Notes: generated by a model from the sequence alone, not told the origin. Positions 15,115-25,233 are shown, counted from the first letter of the stretch. The stretch is 64,000 bases of DNA from Planctomycetota bacterium (GCA_028281765.1 JANQJF010000113.1:1-64000), one strand, 5' to 3'. Numbers and translations are program-made.

Positions 15115-18100
15115 TGCGGTCGCGTGCGGTACTGCCGAGCCCAGCGCCGCACCGTGTGCGGCAGGCGACTCGAGCGGCCGAGCGCTTCGTCGACGGTGCG
15201 GAGGATGCCGCCGGCGTCGACGAACATCGCCCACAGGCCGGCTTCGAACGGCTGCGACCGCGAATGGGTGATCGTCGAAGTGCGTTTCGGCGCGAGTTCG
15301 CGCCACCGTGACGTGAAGTCCTTGCGCTCTTCTCCGGACAGGGTCGCCGGTAGCGCGAGCACCCAGTGCTGCGGGTATTCGATCGTGTTCTGGATCGTCT
15401 CACCGAAGCGTCCGATCGCGTTGCCGGCAAGCTCCGGCGCGTAGTCGTCGACCGGCACCCAGATCACGATCGTGCCGTGGCGCGAGGTTGGCACGCCGTG
15501 CAGCGTGCGGTGGCGCCAGTCGTCGACCTTCGGGCGCACGGTGTCACTCGTCAGCAGCGTCGAGGCGTCCGCCGCGGCGGGCCGCCACTCGTCGCGATCG
15601 AGCCGCTGCACGCGCGGCTGTTGCAGACGCACGGCGCCCTGTCCCATCGCGACGCCGATGTGGCCCTCGATCGGCGAGCCGTCCGGCGTCGTGTAGGAGA
15701 AGCGCGGCTGGCCGTCGATCGCGACATGCACGGTCGGCCCTTCGACGCGGAGCTCGACGCCGAACGAGGTCGCCGGCTTCTCAAACTCGAACACGTCGTG
15801 CGGCTGCGACCGCGACAGGTTGCCATCCCGTTCCCACTTCGCGTCGACGCGAAGCTCGACGGACTCTGTGGTTTCGACTTCGGATTTTCTGCCGACGGAG
15901 AAGAGGAAGTCGCCGGCGGAGAAATGCAGCCGGACGTTGCGGTCGCGGCGCGTGTAGCCGAGCACGAGTGCGCCACTGACGTACGAGGTCGTGAAGTGCA
16001 CCCGCGTCCGGAACACGTAGCGGCCCGGGCGCTGCCATTCCGCGCTCCGCACGAACGCGTGCCGCTGGCGGGCGCGTGGGTCGAGCAGGCCGCTCTTGTC
16101 GCGCGGCTTGGCGCGGCCGACGTGCAGGTCGCCGGTGTCGGTTTCGTACCACAGCCCGTCGTGTCGTCGATCTTCGAAGCCCGTCAGGCCGCCTTCGAGC
16201 CAGCCGTGCCGGTCGAGCGCGATCGGGTTCTCGACGAGCGGGTGGAGGGGTGGCTCGGCCGCCGGCGACGGGCTCGGTGCAGTGCGACTCGTGCCGAGCT
16301 GCGCCGCGAGGTCGTGCGCGCGCGCGTCGAGTCCGATCGCGGCCCAGGCCTGCCCGACCGCTCGCAACTCCGTCGCGTGCTTCGTCAGCGTTGCGAGCAG
16401 GGCCCGCGTCTTCGGGAGCGTGCGCAGCATCGGCGCCTCGGATTCGGTCTGGCCGAGGCGGTGGCGCGCGACCCACGCGGCGTTCTTCTTGCGAGTGCGC
16501 TCGGCCGTCTCGGCGAGTAGGGACACGTTGGGCGCGTGCCAACCGTCGGTGCGGAGAGACCACGACAGTGCCGCGAGCGCAGCCTTGTCGTTGCCGACTT
16601 CGGCCAGCAGGTGACCGGCGAGCGCCGCGTGCCGCTGTCCGAACCAGGGCTCGGCGCGATCGCGCGCCCAGCTCCAAGACGGCTCGTCGAGCACGCGCTT
16701 GTTACGCATCGGCTGCTTGCCGTGGAGACCGAACTGGTAGCGCGACGCCCAAGGCTGGTCGCGTTCGCCCCAGCAGTAGCGGTAGCAGCCGTGCAGGAAC
16801 TGCCCGAACTCGCCCGCGAACGCTGCGAGGTCGGCGGGCCTCCCGCCCTGGCCGTCGGCGAACAGCTTCGTGAAGTACTCGATCGGCTCCTTCCTACCGG
16901 ACCGCGCGTTGCGCATGAACTTCTGCAGCGCGTCCGCGTAGATCGGCGTGCCGTTCTTCTCCCACATCGCGAGGTAGACGAACAGCGCGTAGCCCGCGGT
17001 GTAGTTGTCGCGGTAGTCGTCGATCGAGCCATCGATCAGCTCCTCGAGTTTGCCGACGCGACCGTAGCCTTTCATGTAGGCGCGCTGCACGGTCCGTGGA
17101 TCGATGCGGCGGGCCTGGAACTCCTCCGCCTCCGCAGCGCGATACGCGCTCGCCGTCCACACCGCGCGCCCTTCGATCATCCACGCCGGCAAGAACGCGT
17201 AGAGGCGACCGTCGAACCGGTGCGTCAGCTCGTGCGTGAGCGTGCGGCCGAGGTTCGAGATCGTGCTCCAGGCGAAGCGCACGGTCGTCAGGTCGCCGCG
17301 CTGGAACCCGCCAGCCCACCAGTGGGGGCTGCCGTCGGACTCGAGGCCGTCGAACTCGGGCAGGATGCGCACGGTGCCCTGAGTCGTGAACGGGTCCTTG
17401 CCGTTCCAGTTGGCGAGCCGCGCGTGGTGCATCTCGACCGTCTGCGCGGCGCCGAGTAGCGTCTCGAAGCCGCAGGTCGTCTCGACGCGGTACTTTCCGG
17501 TCGGGCTGATCGCGACGCCCGGGTTCGCCCAGGTGCCGTGCGCCTTCGTGAAGGCCTCACGTTGCGTGGGCGTCATCGCTTCGAGTTCGGCGACGGTCTT
17601 CGGCTCGCCCTGACGGGCCGCGACCTGCGCGCGCAGTTTCGCGAGTGCGTCGCGCGCGGCGTCGCCGAAACGGCCGATGTTGGACGGTGGCTTCGGCCCC
17701 TCGAGCTTGCGGAAGTTCGCCTGCGCCGCGAGTCCGGCGAGGATGCGAGCGGCGCGCATCGCGAGGTCGTGCGCGCGTTGTTGCGCGGTGGCCTCGTCCT
17801 TCTCGTTGCCCGGCCGCGGCGGGTTGGACATCAGCTTTTTGAGCGCGTTGAGCACCGTGTTGTAGTCGGGCTCGTGGCGATCGGCCGCGGTGCGCGTGGC
17901 GGCCGCATGCTGCCGACGCTGTGCTGGGACGTCCCGCGCGAGGTGGGCGATGAGGTCGATGGCCCACCGCGCGACGAGCCCGTTTTCGGGCGCGGCGCGT
18001 CCCGCCTTGAGCTTGCCAACGAAGCGCACGAGTTCGGCGATCGCGGCGGCTTTCGCCTTGCTGATTTCGCGGATGCGCGGCAGCTCCGGCAACAACGGGA

Positions 18101-18443
18101 TCGTCGTGCGATCCGGTTTCGCTTGCCCTCGTGCGTCGGCGTTCGCGAGCCACCACCGCAGCGCCCAGTGGAAGCGCGCGTCGTCGTCCGCGCTCGTTGC
18201 GTCGATCAGGCCGCGCAACACGTCAGACGAAGCCGGATCGAACTCGAGCGCGCCGAGGAAGTGGCCGACTGCGTCCTGCGCGTTGCCGGCTCCGAGGGTC
18301 TTGCGGCCGAGTTCGATCCGCGCGGCCGCCGCCTCACGCGGTGCCGGAGCGTGCGCCGTGAGGCTCGGGCCGGCCGGGGTCTGGGCCGTGAGCGTGGCGC
18401 ACACCAAGACGGGGCAGAGTCGTGCGAGTCGTCCTGCGTGCAT
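15111..18443 (-). CDS. very large exported protein with HELTH metallopeptidase motif and concanavalin-like domain
   Basis: 1,110 residues from the ATG at 18443, with a signal ending CATLTAQ. N-terminal third: helical/TPR-like ('AVGHFLGALEFDPASSDVLRG'). Middle: a gluzincin-type zinc motif 'TLTHELTHRFDG' with a downstream 'LPAWMIEGRAVW', where the Glu of W-x-x-E-G is the expected third ligand of peptidase MA-like enzymes. After about residue 750: a laminin-G/keto-hydrolase-like beta sandwich ('VFRTRVHFTTSYVSGALVLG', 'HVAIDGQPRFSYT'), then a short alpha/beta tail. Probably an exported Zn-peptidase-like protein with a binding module; activity unproven. It shares wording with the CAP-domain proteins at 37962 and 50102 around the degenerate zinc region. 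Confidence 0.7.
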   Translation of the reverse strand: MHAGRLARLCPVLVCATLTAQTPAGPSLTAHAPAPREAAAARIELGRKTLGAGNAQDAVGHFLGALEFDPASSDVLRGLIDATSADDDARFHWALRWWLANADARGQAKPDRTTIPLLPELPRIREISKAKAAAIAELVRFVGKLKAGRAAPENGLVARWAIDLIAHLARDVPAQRRQHAAATRTAADRHEPDYNTVLNALKKLMSNPPRPGNEKDEATAQQRAHDLAMRAARILAGLAAQANFRKLEGPKPPSNIGRFGDAARDALAKLRAQVAARQGEPKTVAELEAMTPTQREAFTKAHGTWANPGVAISPTGKYRVETTCGFETLLGAAQTVEMHHARLANWNGKDPFTTQGTVRILPEFDGLESDGSPHWWAGGFQRGDLTTVRFAWSTISNLGRTLTHELTHRFDGRLYAFLPAWMIEGRAVWTASAYRAAEAEEFQARRIDPRTVQRAYMKGYGRVGKLEELIDGSIDDYRDNYTAGYALFVYLAMWEKNGTPIYADALQKFMRNARSGRKEPIEYFTKLFADGQGGRPADLAAFAGEFGQFLHGCYRYCWGERDQPWASRYQFGLHGKQPMRNKRVLDEPSWSWARDRAEPWFGQRHAALAGHLLAEVGNDKAALAALSWSLRTDGWHAPNVSLLAETAERTRKKNAAWVARHRLGQTESEAPMLRTLPKTRALLATLTKHATELRAVGQAWAAIGLDARAHDLAAQLGTSRTAPSPSPAAEPPLHPLVENPIALDRHGWLEGGLTGFEDRRHDGLWYETDTGDLHVGRAKPRDKSGLLDPRARQRHAFVRSAEWQRPGRYVFRTRVHFTTSYVSGALVLGYTRRDRNVRLHFSAGDFLFSVGRKSEVETTESVELRVDAKWERDGNLSRSQPHDVFEFEKPATSFGVELRVEGPTVHVAIDGQPRFSYTTPDGSPIEGHIGVAMGQGAVRLQQPRVQRLDRDEWRPAAADASTLLTSDTVRPKVDDWRHRTLHGVPTSRHGTIVIWVPVDDYAPELAGNAIGRFGETIQNTIEYPQHWVLALPATLSGEERKDFTSRWRELAPKRTSTITHSRSQPFEAGLWAMFVDAGGILRTVDEALGRSSRLPHTVRRWARQYRTRPH

Positions 18444-18507
18444 CGGGGGAGGAGCATAGCGCGGGGTCGACGCGCGGGGGACCCGTGTCGGGTACGATCT
18501 GGAATGC

Positions 18508-18909
18508 ATGACGCGTTCGATCCACGACAACTTCGTCCTCGGCTACGAGGTCGACGCTGAGCGCCGTTCGATCATCGTCCACACCGAGCACCGTTACGGC
18601 GAAGAGCCGTTCGAACGCACCGACGTGCACTTCGACGACGTGCTCGGGTACCTGTTCCTCGACAGTCTCGGCGGCATCCTGTTCGACATCGTCGAGGCGT
18701 CGATCGATTCGATCGTCGAAGCGCATGCTGCGAACTTCGAGTGGGGGACGCGCTACGGGTGGCCGTGGATCCCGAGTGGCGACATGGATCCCGCGACGTT
18801 CGTCGCGTCCCACGACGCCACGACGTTCCGAGTCGAGTCTTCGATCGGGTTCGAGGGCTTCGTCGTTGCGAAGTCGATGCGGCTCGAGCCGGTCGAGCCC
18901 AGAGGCTAA
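18508..18909 (+). CDS. conserved-looking hypothetical protein
   Basis: 133 residues, acidic, no signal peptide, no membrane segment: 'MTRSIHDNFVLGYEVDAERR' then alternating beta-like segments ('SIIVHTEHRY', 'DVHFDDVLGYLFLDSLGGIL'). The pattern is reminiscent of small immunity-protein-like or DUF families, but I cannot name one. It is divergent from the big metallopeptidase-like gene (64 bases apart), with a TACGAT hexamer at 18493-18498 as a candidate -10 box only ten bases before the ATG. Its stop is 2 bases before the end of the convergent serpin gene. Confidence 0.65.
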   Translation: MTRSIHDNFVLGYEVDAERRSIIVHTEHRYGEEPFERTDVHFDDVLGYLFLDSLGGILFDIVEASIDSIVEAHAANFEWGTRYGWPWIPSGDMDPATFVASHDATTFRVESSIGFEGFVVAKSMRLEPVEPRG

Positions 18910-18911
18910 TG

Positions 18912-20159
18912 CTAGGGCTGCGCGCAGCGCCCGAAGAACAGGATCGCACCCGTCTCGACTTCGTGCAGCACGAACAAGAACGGGTGGTCGGCGACGAACG
19001 GGATGGGCTCGGCCGGACGCGCCGCGGCGCCCGCGCGCAGCGCCATCGCGGTTGCCGCAGCCGCTTCGACGCCTCTCTCGTCGACATCGATCGTCGCGGC
19101 GTGGATCACCTGGTTGACGTAGAGCGGGTTCTTGCTGATGGCCGAGAAGTCGGCGTGACTGCTCAACGTGTTTTTCAGGCCGAGGGCGCGCAGGTGCTCG
19201 GTGATGTTGCCCTCGAGGCCGATCGAGAACTTCGGCAGCGCGAGTGCGACGCGCGGCCGGTCGGCCTTGCGCAGCCGGTCGAGGAGCGAGTCGAGCCACG
19301 GGCCGGAGACCTTCTTCTCGAGGGCCGCGAGCCCGTTGCGTCCGTTCGGGAGGACGATCGTCATCGCGGTCTTGCGGCGCTCGAACCCGATCGTCAGCGC
19401 CTGCGCGTCGTCGAGCTGGAGGTGGCGGAAGTAGCGCGTCGCGTGCATGAACGGGCGCTCGACGGCACCGTCTGCGGCGTGGAACTCGCGAGGCTTCGTC
19501 GCGCGCTTCGAGAACTCCTTATCCCAGCGCGCGTTGAAGTAGAGCGCGTTGGTCAGCATGCCGATCGTGTCGTTCGAGACCGTGCCGGGCTTGAGAAGTT
19601 CGTCGATCTTGCCACGGGTCTGCTGCGAGACCCAGTGGTTGATCGTCTTGCGCGCGGCGTCGGGATGGTTGCGGAAGTCGAGTGGCGCCGCGTGCGCTTG
19701 GAAGTGGTCGCGGACGGCCGCGACATAGCTGCCTTCGAGCGGGACGGTCTTGTCGTTCCAGATCGCATTCGCGAACTCGAGCACGTAGGCCTTCGCGTCG
19801 TTCTTGCGAGTCTCGAAGTTGTAGGCCTTGTTCTCGGCAGTCATGCGCTTCATGAGCTCACCGAACGCGATTGCCGTCTTCTGCCCGGTGTCGGCGAGGT
19901 GCAGCACCTTCGCGATCTCCGCTTCGGTCTCGCCGTTCGCCCCGGCCTGGGCGAGTCCGAACGCCATCTGGATCGACAGCGGGGAGAAGGTCAGGTTGCC
20001 GTTCCCGGTGCGCAGCCTCGCGAACAGGTCGCTGGTGAACGCGTGGTTGCCTTGCACCAGTCCGCCCGCTCCGGTCGGCGGCTGCCGGTGGGGCGCCTCC
20101 GACGAGGTCGTGCAGAGAAGAGCGGCGATGGCGGTGCTGCCGAGGAGCATCGAGTTCAT
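18912..20159 (-). CDS. exported serpin (serine/cysteine protease inhibitor)
   Basis: 415 residues from the ATG at 20159. An N-terminal hydrophobic signal (LLGSTAIAALLC) is followed by the full serpin fold: 'NLTFSPLSIQMAFGLAQAGA' (helix B region), 'LTNALYFNARWDKEFSKRAT', 'RPFMHATRYF', 'VNQVIHAATIDVDERGVEAA', 'ADHPFLFVLHEVETGAILFFG'. The reactive-centre hinge 'ERGVEAAAATA' has the small-residue run found in inhibitory serpins, so inhibition by loop insertion is expected. The loop beyond the hinge is a few residues longer than in antitrypsin, so I do not assign P1. Neighbours include three trypsin-like proteases and a caspase-like protein, which are plausible targets. Confidence 0.92.
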   Translation of the reverse strand: MNSMLLGSTAIAALLCTTSSEAPHRQPPTGAGGLVQGNHAFTSDLFARLRTGNGNLTFSPLSIQMAFGLAQAGANGETEAEIAKVLHLADTGQKTAIAFGELMKRMTAENKAYNFETRKNDAKAYVLEFANAIWNDKTVPLEGSYVAAVRDHFQAHAAPLDFRNHPDAARKTINHWVSQQTRGKIDELLKPGTVSNDTIGMLTNALYFNARWDKEFSKRATKPREFHAADGAVERPFMHATRYFRHLQLDDAQALTIGFERRKTAMTIVLPNGRNGLAALEKKVSGPWLDSLLDRLRKADRPRVALALPKFSIGLEGNITEHLRALGLKNTLSSHADFSAISKNPLYVNQVIHAATIDVDERGVEAAAATAMALRAGAAARPAEPIPFVADHPFLFVLHEVETGAILFFGRCAQP

Positions 20160-20281
20160 GTCGTGTGGTCCGGGGTCCGAAGAGGGCGCCGGCAACGGTG
20201 GGGCACTGCCCCGGTTCCGGGCGTTTCCAGGATTTCCGCCGCGGCCTTGGCTCCGGCGACGAGGTCGATTCTATTCTCCGG

Positions 20282-21991
20282 GTGTCGCTCGCCGTCCTGC
20301 TCGAACCGGATCTCGATCTCGCGCCGCAACTGGCGTGGTATCGCCGGTTTCGGGCCGCGGAGGAAGGCCGCGAGGCCGTGCTGCTCGGCACGCACCCGGA
20401 GCTCGCGGGTCACAAGTGCGAGGACGAGCTCGTCGAGGTGCGGGGCACGCGCGCCGTCATCGACGAGCTGACGACACGGAAGGTCTCTCTGCTGCTGATG
20501 TTCCGGCGCGATGATCGCGACGGACAGAAGATGCGCATGCGGCTCTGGCGGCGCGTGAGCTGTGCGATCGTCGTGCTGCGGTGCGGTGTCGGCGAACCGT
20601 CCGAGCCGCTGCACGCACTGGTCCCGGTCGCGGGCGGCGAGCACGCGCTGGTCGCGCTGCGCGTCGCCCGGGCTCTCGTCGGCGAGGAGGGCTCGGCGAC
20701 CGCGCTCTACGTCGAGCCCGACATCGGCTACGACGCTCAGCTCGTAGGGGAGAAAGTGCTCGGGCGGATCGTCTCGCGGGCATTCGGCAAGGATGCGGAC
20801 TGCGTGCAGCAGCGCGTCGCGATCGCCGACGGCGTGCGTCGCGGCATCGTGTCCGCACACGGCGAGCGAGAGTACGACCTGATCCTGTTCGGCGCGTCGA
20901 AGCTGAACGAGCTCACCCAGCGATTCCGCGGCACGGTCGCCCTGCGCGTCACCAAGGCGCTGCCCGACCAGACGATCGGCATCGTCCGCGCGCCGGCGCC
21001 GATCACCGGGCGGTTGCGCAGTCTCGCCGAGAGCTGGGTCCTGCGCGCGGTTCCGCAGCTGGAGCGCGAGCAGCGCGTGTCCCTCGTCGAGCGCGTGCAG
21101 TCGAACTCCTCGTGGGACTTCGACTTCGTCGCTCTGATGAGCATGGCGACGTTCATCGCGGCGATCGGTCTCGTGCAGTCGTCCGAAGCCGTCGTCATCG
21201 GCGCGATGCTGGTGGCCCCGCTGATGACCCCGATCCTCGGTCTCGGGCTCGCTCTGGTCCACGGCAACCCGGTGCTCGCGCGCCACGCGTGGCGGTCGGT
21301 GACGTTTGGCTTCATGACGGCCTTCGGCATTGGCCTCGTCCTCGGTCTCTGCGTGCCGCGCTTCGCGGCCCCGACCGTCGCGATGGTCGCGCGAGATTGG
21401 CCGGGGATGCTCGATCTGATCGTCGCGTTCGTCGCCGGTTTCGCCGGGGCCTACGCGACCTCGCGGCCGAGTCTCTTCGCCGCGCTGCCCGGCGTCGCGA
21501 TCGCCGCAGCGCTGGTGCCGCCGATTGCGACCTCCGGTCTCGCGGCGGCGCTGGGGGACTGGTCCCTGATGACCGGCGCGTCGCTGCTGTTCTTCACGAA
21601 CATGGTCGCGATCATCCTCGCTTCGAGCCTGTGCCTCTGGTCGGTCGGGATGCGGGAGATCAAGCCGAAGTCGCGCAACACCGTTCGAGCCGGCAATGCG
21701 CTCGTCGTCGTCGTGCTGCTGCTCGGGGTCTGGTTCGCGACGACGCCGCCGCGGCACGTGCCCGCCGCGTTTCGCGAGGCGGTCGAGGCCCGCGTTGTTG
21801 ACGAGTTCCGGGTCCGTTCGATCGCAATCGACACGACCGTGGTCCCGCCCGACGTCGTCGTCTCCCTCGGCGGCGCCCGGCAGCCGCCAGCCAGCATCGC
21901 GAACGACGTCGACCTCCTGGTCCGCCAGCACTTCGAATCCGAGTTCCGAGTGCGGGTCGAGTGGGAGTGGGAGAGCCATGCGCGGCGTTAA
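20282..21991 (+). CDS. DUF389 membrane protein with universal-stress-like domain
   Basis: About 569 residues from a GTG at 20282; the frame is open back to 20165, but that stretch lies against the divergent serpin start and reads as non-coding, so the start is uncertain. Residues about 110-245 resemble a UspA-type fold ('LHALVPVAGGEHALVALRVA', 'YDLILFGASKLNELTQRF'). From about residue 275 comes the DUF389 membrane domain with at least five hydrophobic helices: 'FVALMSMATFIAAIGLVQSS', 'AVVIGAMLVAPLMTPILGLG' (the signature motif), 'LPGVAIAAALVPPIATSGLA', 'ASLLFFTNMVAIILASSLCL', 'ALVVVVLLLGVWF'. Function of DUF389 is unknown; the Usp part suggests nucleotide or stress sensing. Confidence 0.8.
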   Translation: MSLAVLLEPDLDLAPQLAWYRRFRAAEEGREAVLLGTHPELAGHKCEDELVEVRGTRAVIDELTTRKVSLLLMFRRDDRDGQKMRMRLWRRVSCAIVVLRCGVGEPSEPLHALVPVAGGEHALVALRVARALVGEEGSATALYVEPDIGYDAQLVGEKVLGRIVSRAFGKDADCVQQRVAIADGVRRGIVSAHGEREYDLILFGASKLNELTQRFRGTVALRVTKALPDQTIGIVRAPAPITGRLRSLAESWVLRAVPQLEREQRVSLVERVQSNSSWDFDFVALMSMATFIAAIGLVQSSEAVVIGAMLVAPLMTPILGLGLALVHGNPVLARHAWRSVTFGFMTAFGIGLVLGLCVPRFAAPTVAMVARDWPGMLDLIVAFVAGFAGAYATSRPSLFAALPGVAIAAALVPPIATSGLAAALGDWSLMTGASLLFFTNMVAIILASSLCLWSVGMREIKPKSRNTVRAGNALVVVVLLLGVWFATTPPRHVPAAFREAVEARVVDEFRVRSIAIDTTVVPPDVVVSLGGARQPPASIANDVDLLVRQHFESEFRVRVEWEWESHARR

Positions 21992-22167
21992 CGGTCCTCC
22001 GCATGCATCATAAGTGACTGGCATCTCGGTCCTTGCGTGGCCGAATTCCCTACCCTGAAAAAAGTCGGCGATCTCCTGTGCGCTGAGGCCTGGGTCCTCC
22101 GCTGAAGAGAACCGTGCGCCCGCCAGGGGTGCGCCGAACTCTTCCCGCTTTCACCCCGAGAGACCTC

Positions 22168-25100
22168 ATGAAACGAGCGGCCCCGCTCTTCGCCTTCTTC
22201 GCCCTCGCCTCGGTTGCCGTCGCGCAATCGACGTCGGGCACGATCACCGACCAGAACCGTCCCGGCCTCGGCCGCGACGGCGCGACCGAACGCTACGACG
22301 TCACCCGTCCTGCGGATTGGGCGACCGCGACCGGAGCCCAGCGCCTCGGTCCCGTCGCCCCGGTCGTCCACCCCGCTGGCTTCGTCAACCGATCGATCTC
22401 CTACGACGCGCAGACCGGCGCCGAGACGATCCACCAGACGCACAACTCGATCCCGCAGATGTCGGACTTCGTCCCCGGCACCGGCGGCAACGGCACGATT
22501 CCCGAACTGGCCGAGGCCTGGGGATCGCCGTCGCAGCAGAACAACGTCACGGCCTACCCGTGGCGCACGAACGTCCGCGTCTTCTTCACGCAGGGCGGCG
22601 GCAGCTTCATCTGCTCCGGAACCCTGATCGACGCGCGCACCGTGATCACGGCCGGCCACTGCCTCCACCAGGGCGGCGGCGGCGCCTGGTCGACGAACGT
22701 CTCCGTGTCGGCGGGCTGGGACGGCGACGATGACGCGTTCGGCAGTGCGAACGGCATCCAGCTGTTCTCCTGGACCGCGTGGACGAGCAGCACCGACTAC
22801 GACTGGGACATCGGTTACATCCGTCTCGACCGTCCGATCGGCGCGCTGACCGGCACGCTCGGCTACGGCTATAACAACGCCAACTCGCACTTCACGGGCA
22901 ACACCCATCACCACGCCGCGTATCCGGGCTGCAACTCGACTCCCGGCAGCTGCATCCCGAGTTTCGCGGGCTGCCCGAACCAGCTCTACTACGCGTTCGG
23001 CCCGTTCGACACGGCGTCCACGCACCGCCTCGGCGTCAATCTCAACAACTGGTCGATGACCGGCGGTATGAGCGGCGGCGGTGAATACTGGATCAACGGC
23101 AGCGGCACCCGCATTGTCTACGGCGTCAACTCGACGCGCCAGGAGAGCGGTTGCTTCGTCGTCCAGAACGGCTTCACGCGCATCAACCAGACCAAGTTCG
23201 ACGACATCCAGAACACGGTCATCCCAGGAGCCTACGGTTCCTCCCTCGACCTGATCCCGCTGGACGTGAACTCCGGCGCGACCGCGATGGTCGGCGGGCG
23301 CTTGCCGTCGTTCGACGTGCTGTTCTTCAACAACTCGTCCAACAACCCTCCGTCGGACAACTACACGTTCGACGTCTACCTGTCGACGAACACCGACATC
23401 TCGACGTTCGACACGCTGATCTCGAGCACCGGCTACAGCTGGAACTTCGGACCGCAGTCGAGCGTTCGCGTCAACTCGAACGCCTCACCGCCGCGCATCC
23501 CGTTCGGCACGAGCTCGGGTACGCGTTGGGTCGGCGTCATCAACACGACGGCCGACGCGAACGGCAGCAACGACGACACGGACGGCTGGGATGCTCACCA
23601 GATCACCGTAATCCCCACGCCGGCGCAGCTCTCCTACGACTCGAACATCGGCTCGCCGCTCGGCGCCGGCGACGACGTGATCATCAACCGCTCGCTCGGC
23701 TTCACGTTCACGTGGCCGAACGGCACGACTTCGACGTCGATCGACATCGACTCGAACGGTCGCATCCTGCCGCCGGGTAGCGATGGCTCCGACTTCACCG
23801 AGAGCACCGCGGAACTGCTCAGCGGCCCGACCGCGCTCTGCCCGCTGTGGGACGACCTCACGCCGGACGGCGCGACCAACACCGGGGACATCTACTTCCG
23901 CGGCACCGGAACTCGCGCGATCATCACCTGGCAGAACGTGCAGCAGTTCGGCACGGATCAAGACTTCACCTTCCAGGTGCAGCTGCGCTCTGACGGCCGG
24001 ATCGCCTACATCTACGACAGCCGCGTCGACGGCGACGCGATCATCGGTCTGACGGGCGGCAACGGCGCGACGGGTTCGAGCACGAACCTCAGCGGGCAGC
24101 CCGCGACCAACGCCAACACCGACACGCTGTTCGAGCAGTTCTCGACCAACAGCGACCTCGACGGCCTCGTCGTCCAGTTCAACCCCGGTCCGAACGGCGA
24201 CTGGATCGTGCGGACGTCCAACTCGACGATTCCGCTGCCGCCGCCGGCGACCAACGAGCAGATCGGCCGTCCGTGCACGAGCTCGTTCACGATCACGGCG
24301 GGTGTGTTCGGCACCTACTTCGGTAGCGCCTGCATGAACTGCTGGGACAACAACGTCGGCACCGACCTCGGCATGGGCGACGACACGATCGTCAACACGC
24401 CGCTCGGCTTCTCGTTCACGTTCCCGGACGGCACCGCGGTGACGTCGGTGGACGTAGACTCGAACGGCCGGATCCTGCCGCCGGGTAGCGACGGCTCCGA
24501 CTTCACCCCGTCGGTCGCGGAGATGCTGTCCGGTCCCTCGGCGCTGTATCCGTTCCACACGGACCTCAGCCCGAACCTCGGTGGTGCCGTGCGCGCCTAC
24601 CAGGGCGCCGGCTACACGACGATCACGTGGTGGAACGTGCCGCAGTTCGGCCAGACCAACGCGATCTCCGTGCAGGCGACTCTGCGCCCGGACAACACGG
24701 TCACCTACAGCTACCGCAACCTCGGCAACTTCACTCCGGACGAGGTGCTCGTCGGGAACGCGCGTGGCAATGACCAGTCCGATCCGGGTGAGTCCGACCT
24801 GACGGCGCTGTCGAGCTCGTTCACGAACCTCTACGAGTTCTTCGACGTGCCGGGTGGCGATCTCCTCGACCTGCAGATGACGATGCAGGCCGACACGACG
24901 CCGCGCATGGGCAACCCGTGGGAGCTGCGCCTCCAGGGCGTCGATCCGAACGCCGCGGTCGCGAGTCTGCTGTTCGGCTTCTCGAACCCGAACGCGAACC
25001 TCGACGGTCTGCCGGGCCTCGGCCTCGACGGCTGCATGCTGCTCTGCAACCCGGCCGTGCCGGCGATCCCGATGGTCCTCGGCACCGAGACGGCGTCGAC

Positions 25101-25233
25101 CTCGATCGTCATCGACTCGTCGACCGATTGGATCGGCCTGACGCTCTACGCGCAGGGTGCGGTCATCGCGCCAGGAACGACGGCCCTCGGCGTCGAGCTG
25201 TCGGATGCGCAGCTCGGCATCGTCGGTTACTGA
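22168..25233 (+). CDS. exported trypsin-like serine protease with two 'DSNG/SDFT' repeats and shared C-terminal module (paralogue A)
   Basis: 1,021 residues. Signal MKRAAPLFAFFALASVAVAQ. A pro-like segment (about 20-125) precedes an S1-type protease domain with the full triad: His164 ('VITAGHCLHQ'), Asp214 ('DWDIGYIRLDRP') and Ser302 ('TGGMSGGGEYW'). After a linker come two related beta-rich repeats, about residues 490-670 and 728-890, each with 'IDSNGRILPPGSDGSDFT' or a close variant and 'ITWxxVxQFG'. The last 110 residues form a module with core 'GLGLDGCMLLCNP' and 'LTLYAQGAVIAPG', also present at the ends of four other exported proteins here. First of three tandem paralogues; probably cell-surface or secreted. 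Confidence 0.88.
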   Translation: MKRAAPLFAFFALASVAVAQSTSGTITDQNRPGLGRDGATERYDVTRPADWATATGAQRLGPVAPVVHPAGFVNRSISYDAQTGAETIHQTHNSIPQMSDFVPGTGGNGTIPELAEAWGSPSQQNNVTAYPWRTNVRVFFTQGGGSFICSGTLIDARTVITAGHCLHQGGGGAWSTNVSVSAGWDGDDDAFGSANGIQLFSWTAWTSSTDYDWDIGYIRLDRPIGALTGTLGYGYNNANSHFTGNTHHHAAYPGCNSTPGSCIPSFAGCPNQLYYAFGPFDTASTHRLGVNLNNWSMTGGMSGGGEYWINGSGTRIVYGVNSTRQESGCFVVQNGFTRINQTKFDDIQNTVIPGAYGSSLDLIPLDVNSGATAMVGGRLPSFDVLFFNNSSNNPPSDNYTFDVYLSTNTDISTFDTLISSTGYSWNFGPQSSVRVNSNASPPRIPFGTSSGTRWVGVINTTADANGSNDDTDGWDAHQITVIPTPAQLSYDSNIGSPLGAGDDVIINRSLGFTFTWPNGTTSTSIDIDSNGRILPPGSDGSDFTESTAELLSGPTALCPLWDDLTPDGATNTGDIYFRGTGTRAIITWQNVQQFGTDQDFTFQVQLRSDGRIAYIYDSRVDGDAIIGLTGGNGATGSSTNLSGQPATNANTDTLFEQFSTNSDLDGLVVQFNPGPNGDWIVRTSNSTIPLPPPATNEQIGRPCTSSFTITAGVFGTYFGSACMNCWDNNVGTDLGMGDDTIVNTPLGFSFTFPDGTAVTSVDVDSNGRILPPGSDGSDFTPSVAEMLSGPSALYPFHTDLSPNLGGAVRAYQGAGYTTITWWNVPQFGQTNAISVQATLRPDNTVTYSYRNLGNFTPDEVLVGNARGNDQSDPGESDLTALSSSFTNLYEFFDVPGGDLLDLQMTMQADTTPRMGNPWELRLQGVDPNAAVASLLFGFSNPNANLDGLPGLGLDGCMLLCNPAVPAIPMVLGTETASTSIVIDSSTDWIGLTLYAQGAVIAPGTTALGVELSDAQLGIVGY

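Noticed and set aside
20165..20281. N-terminal extension of the DUF389 protein
   Set aside because: The open frame overlaps the promoter and leader region of the divergent serpin gene and encodes composition unlike the rest; a GTG at 20282 is more plausible.
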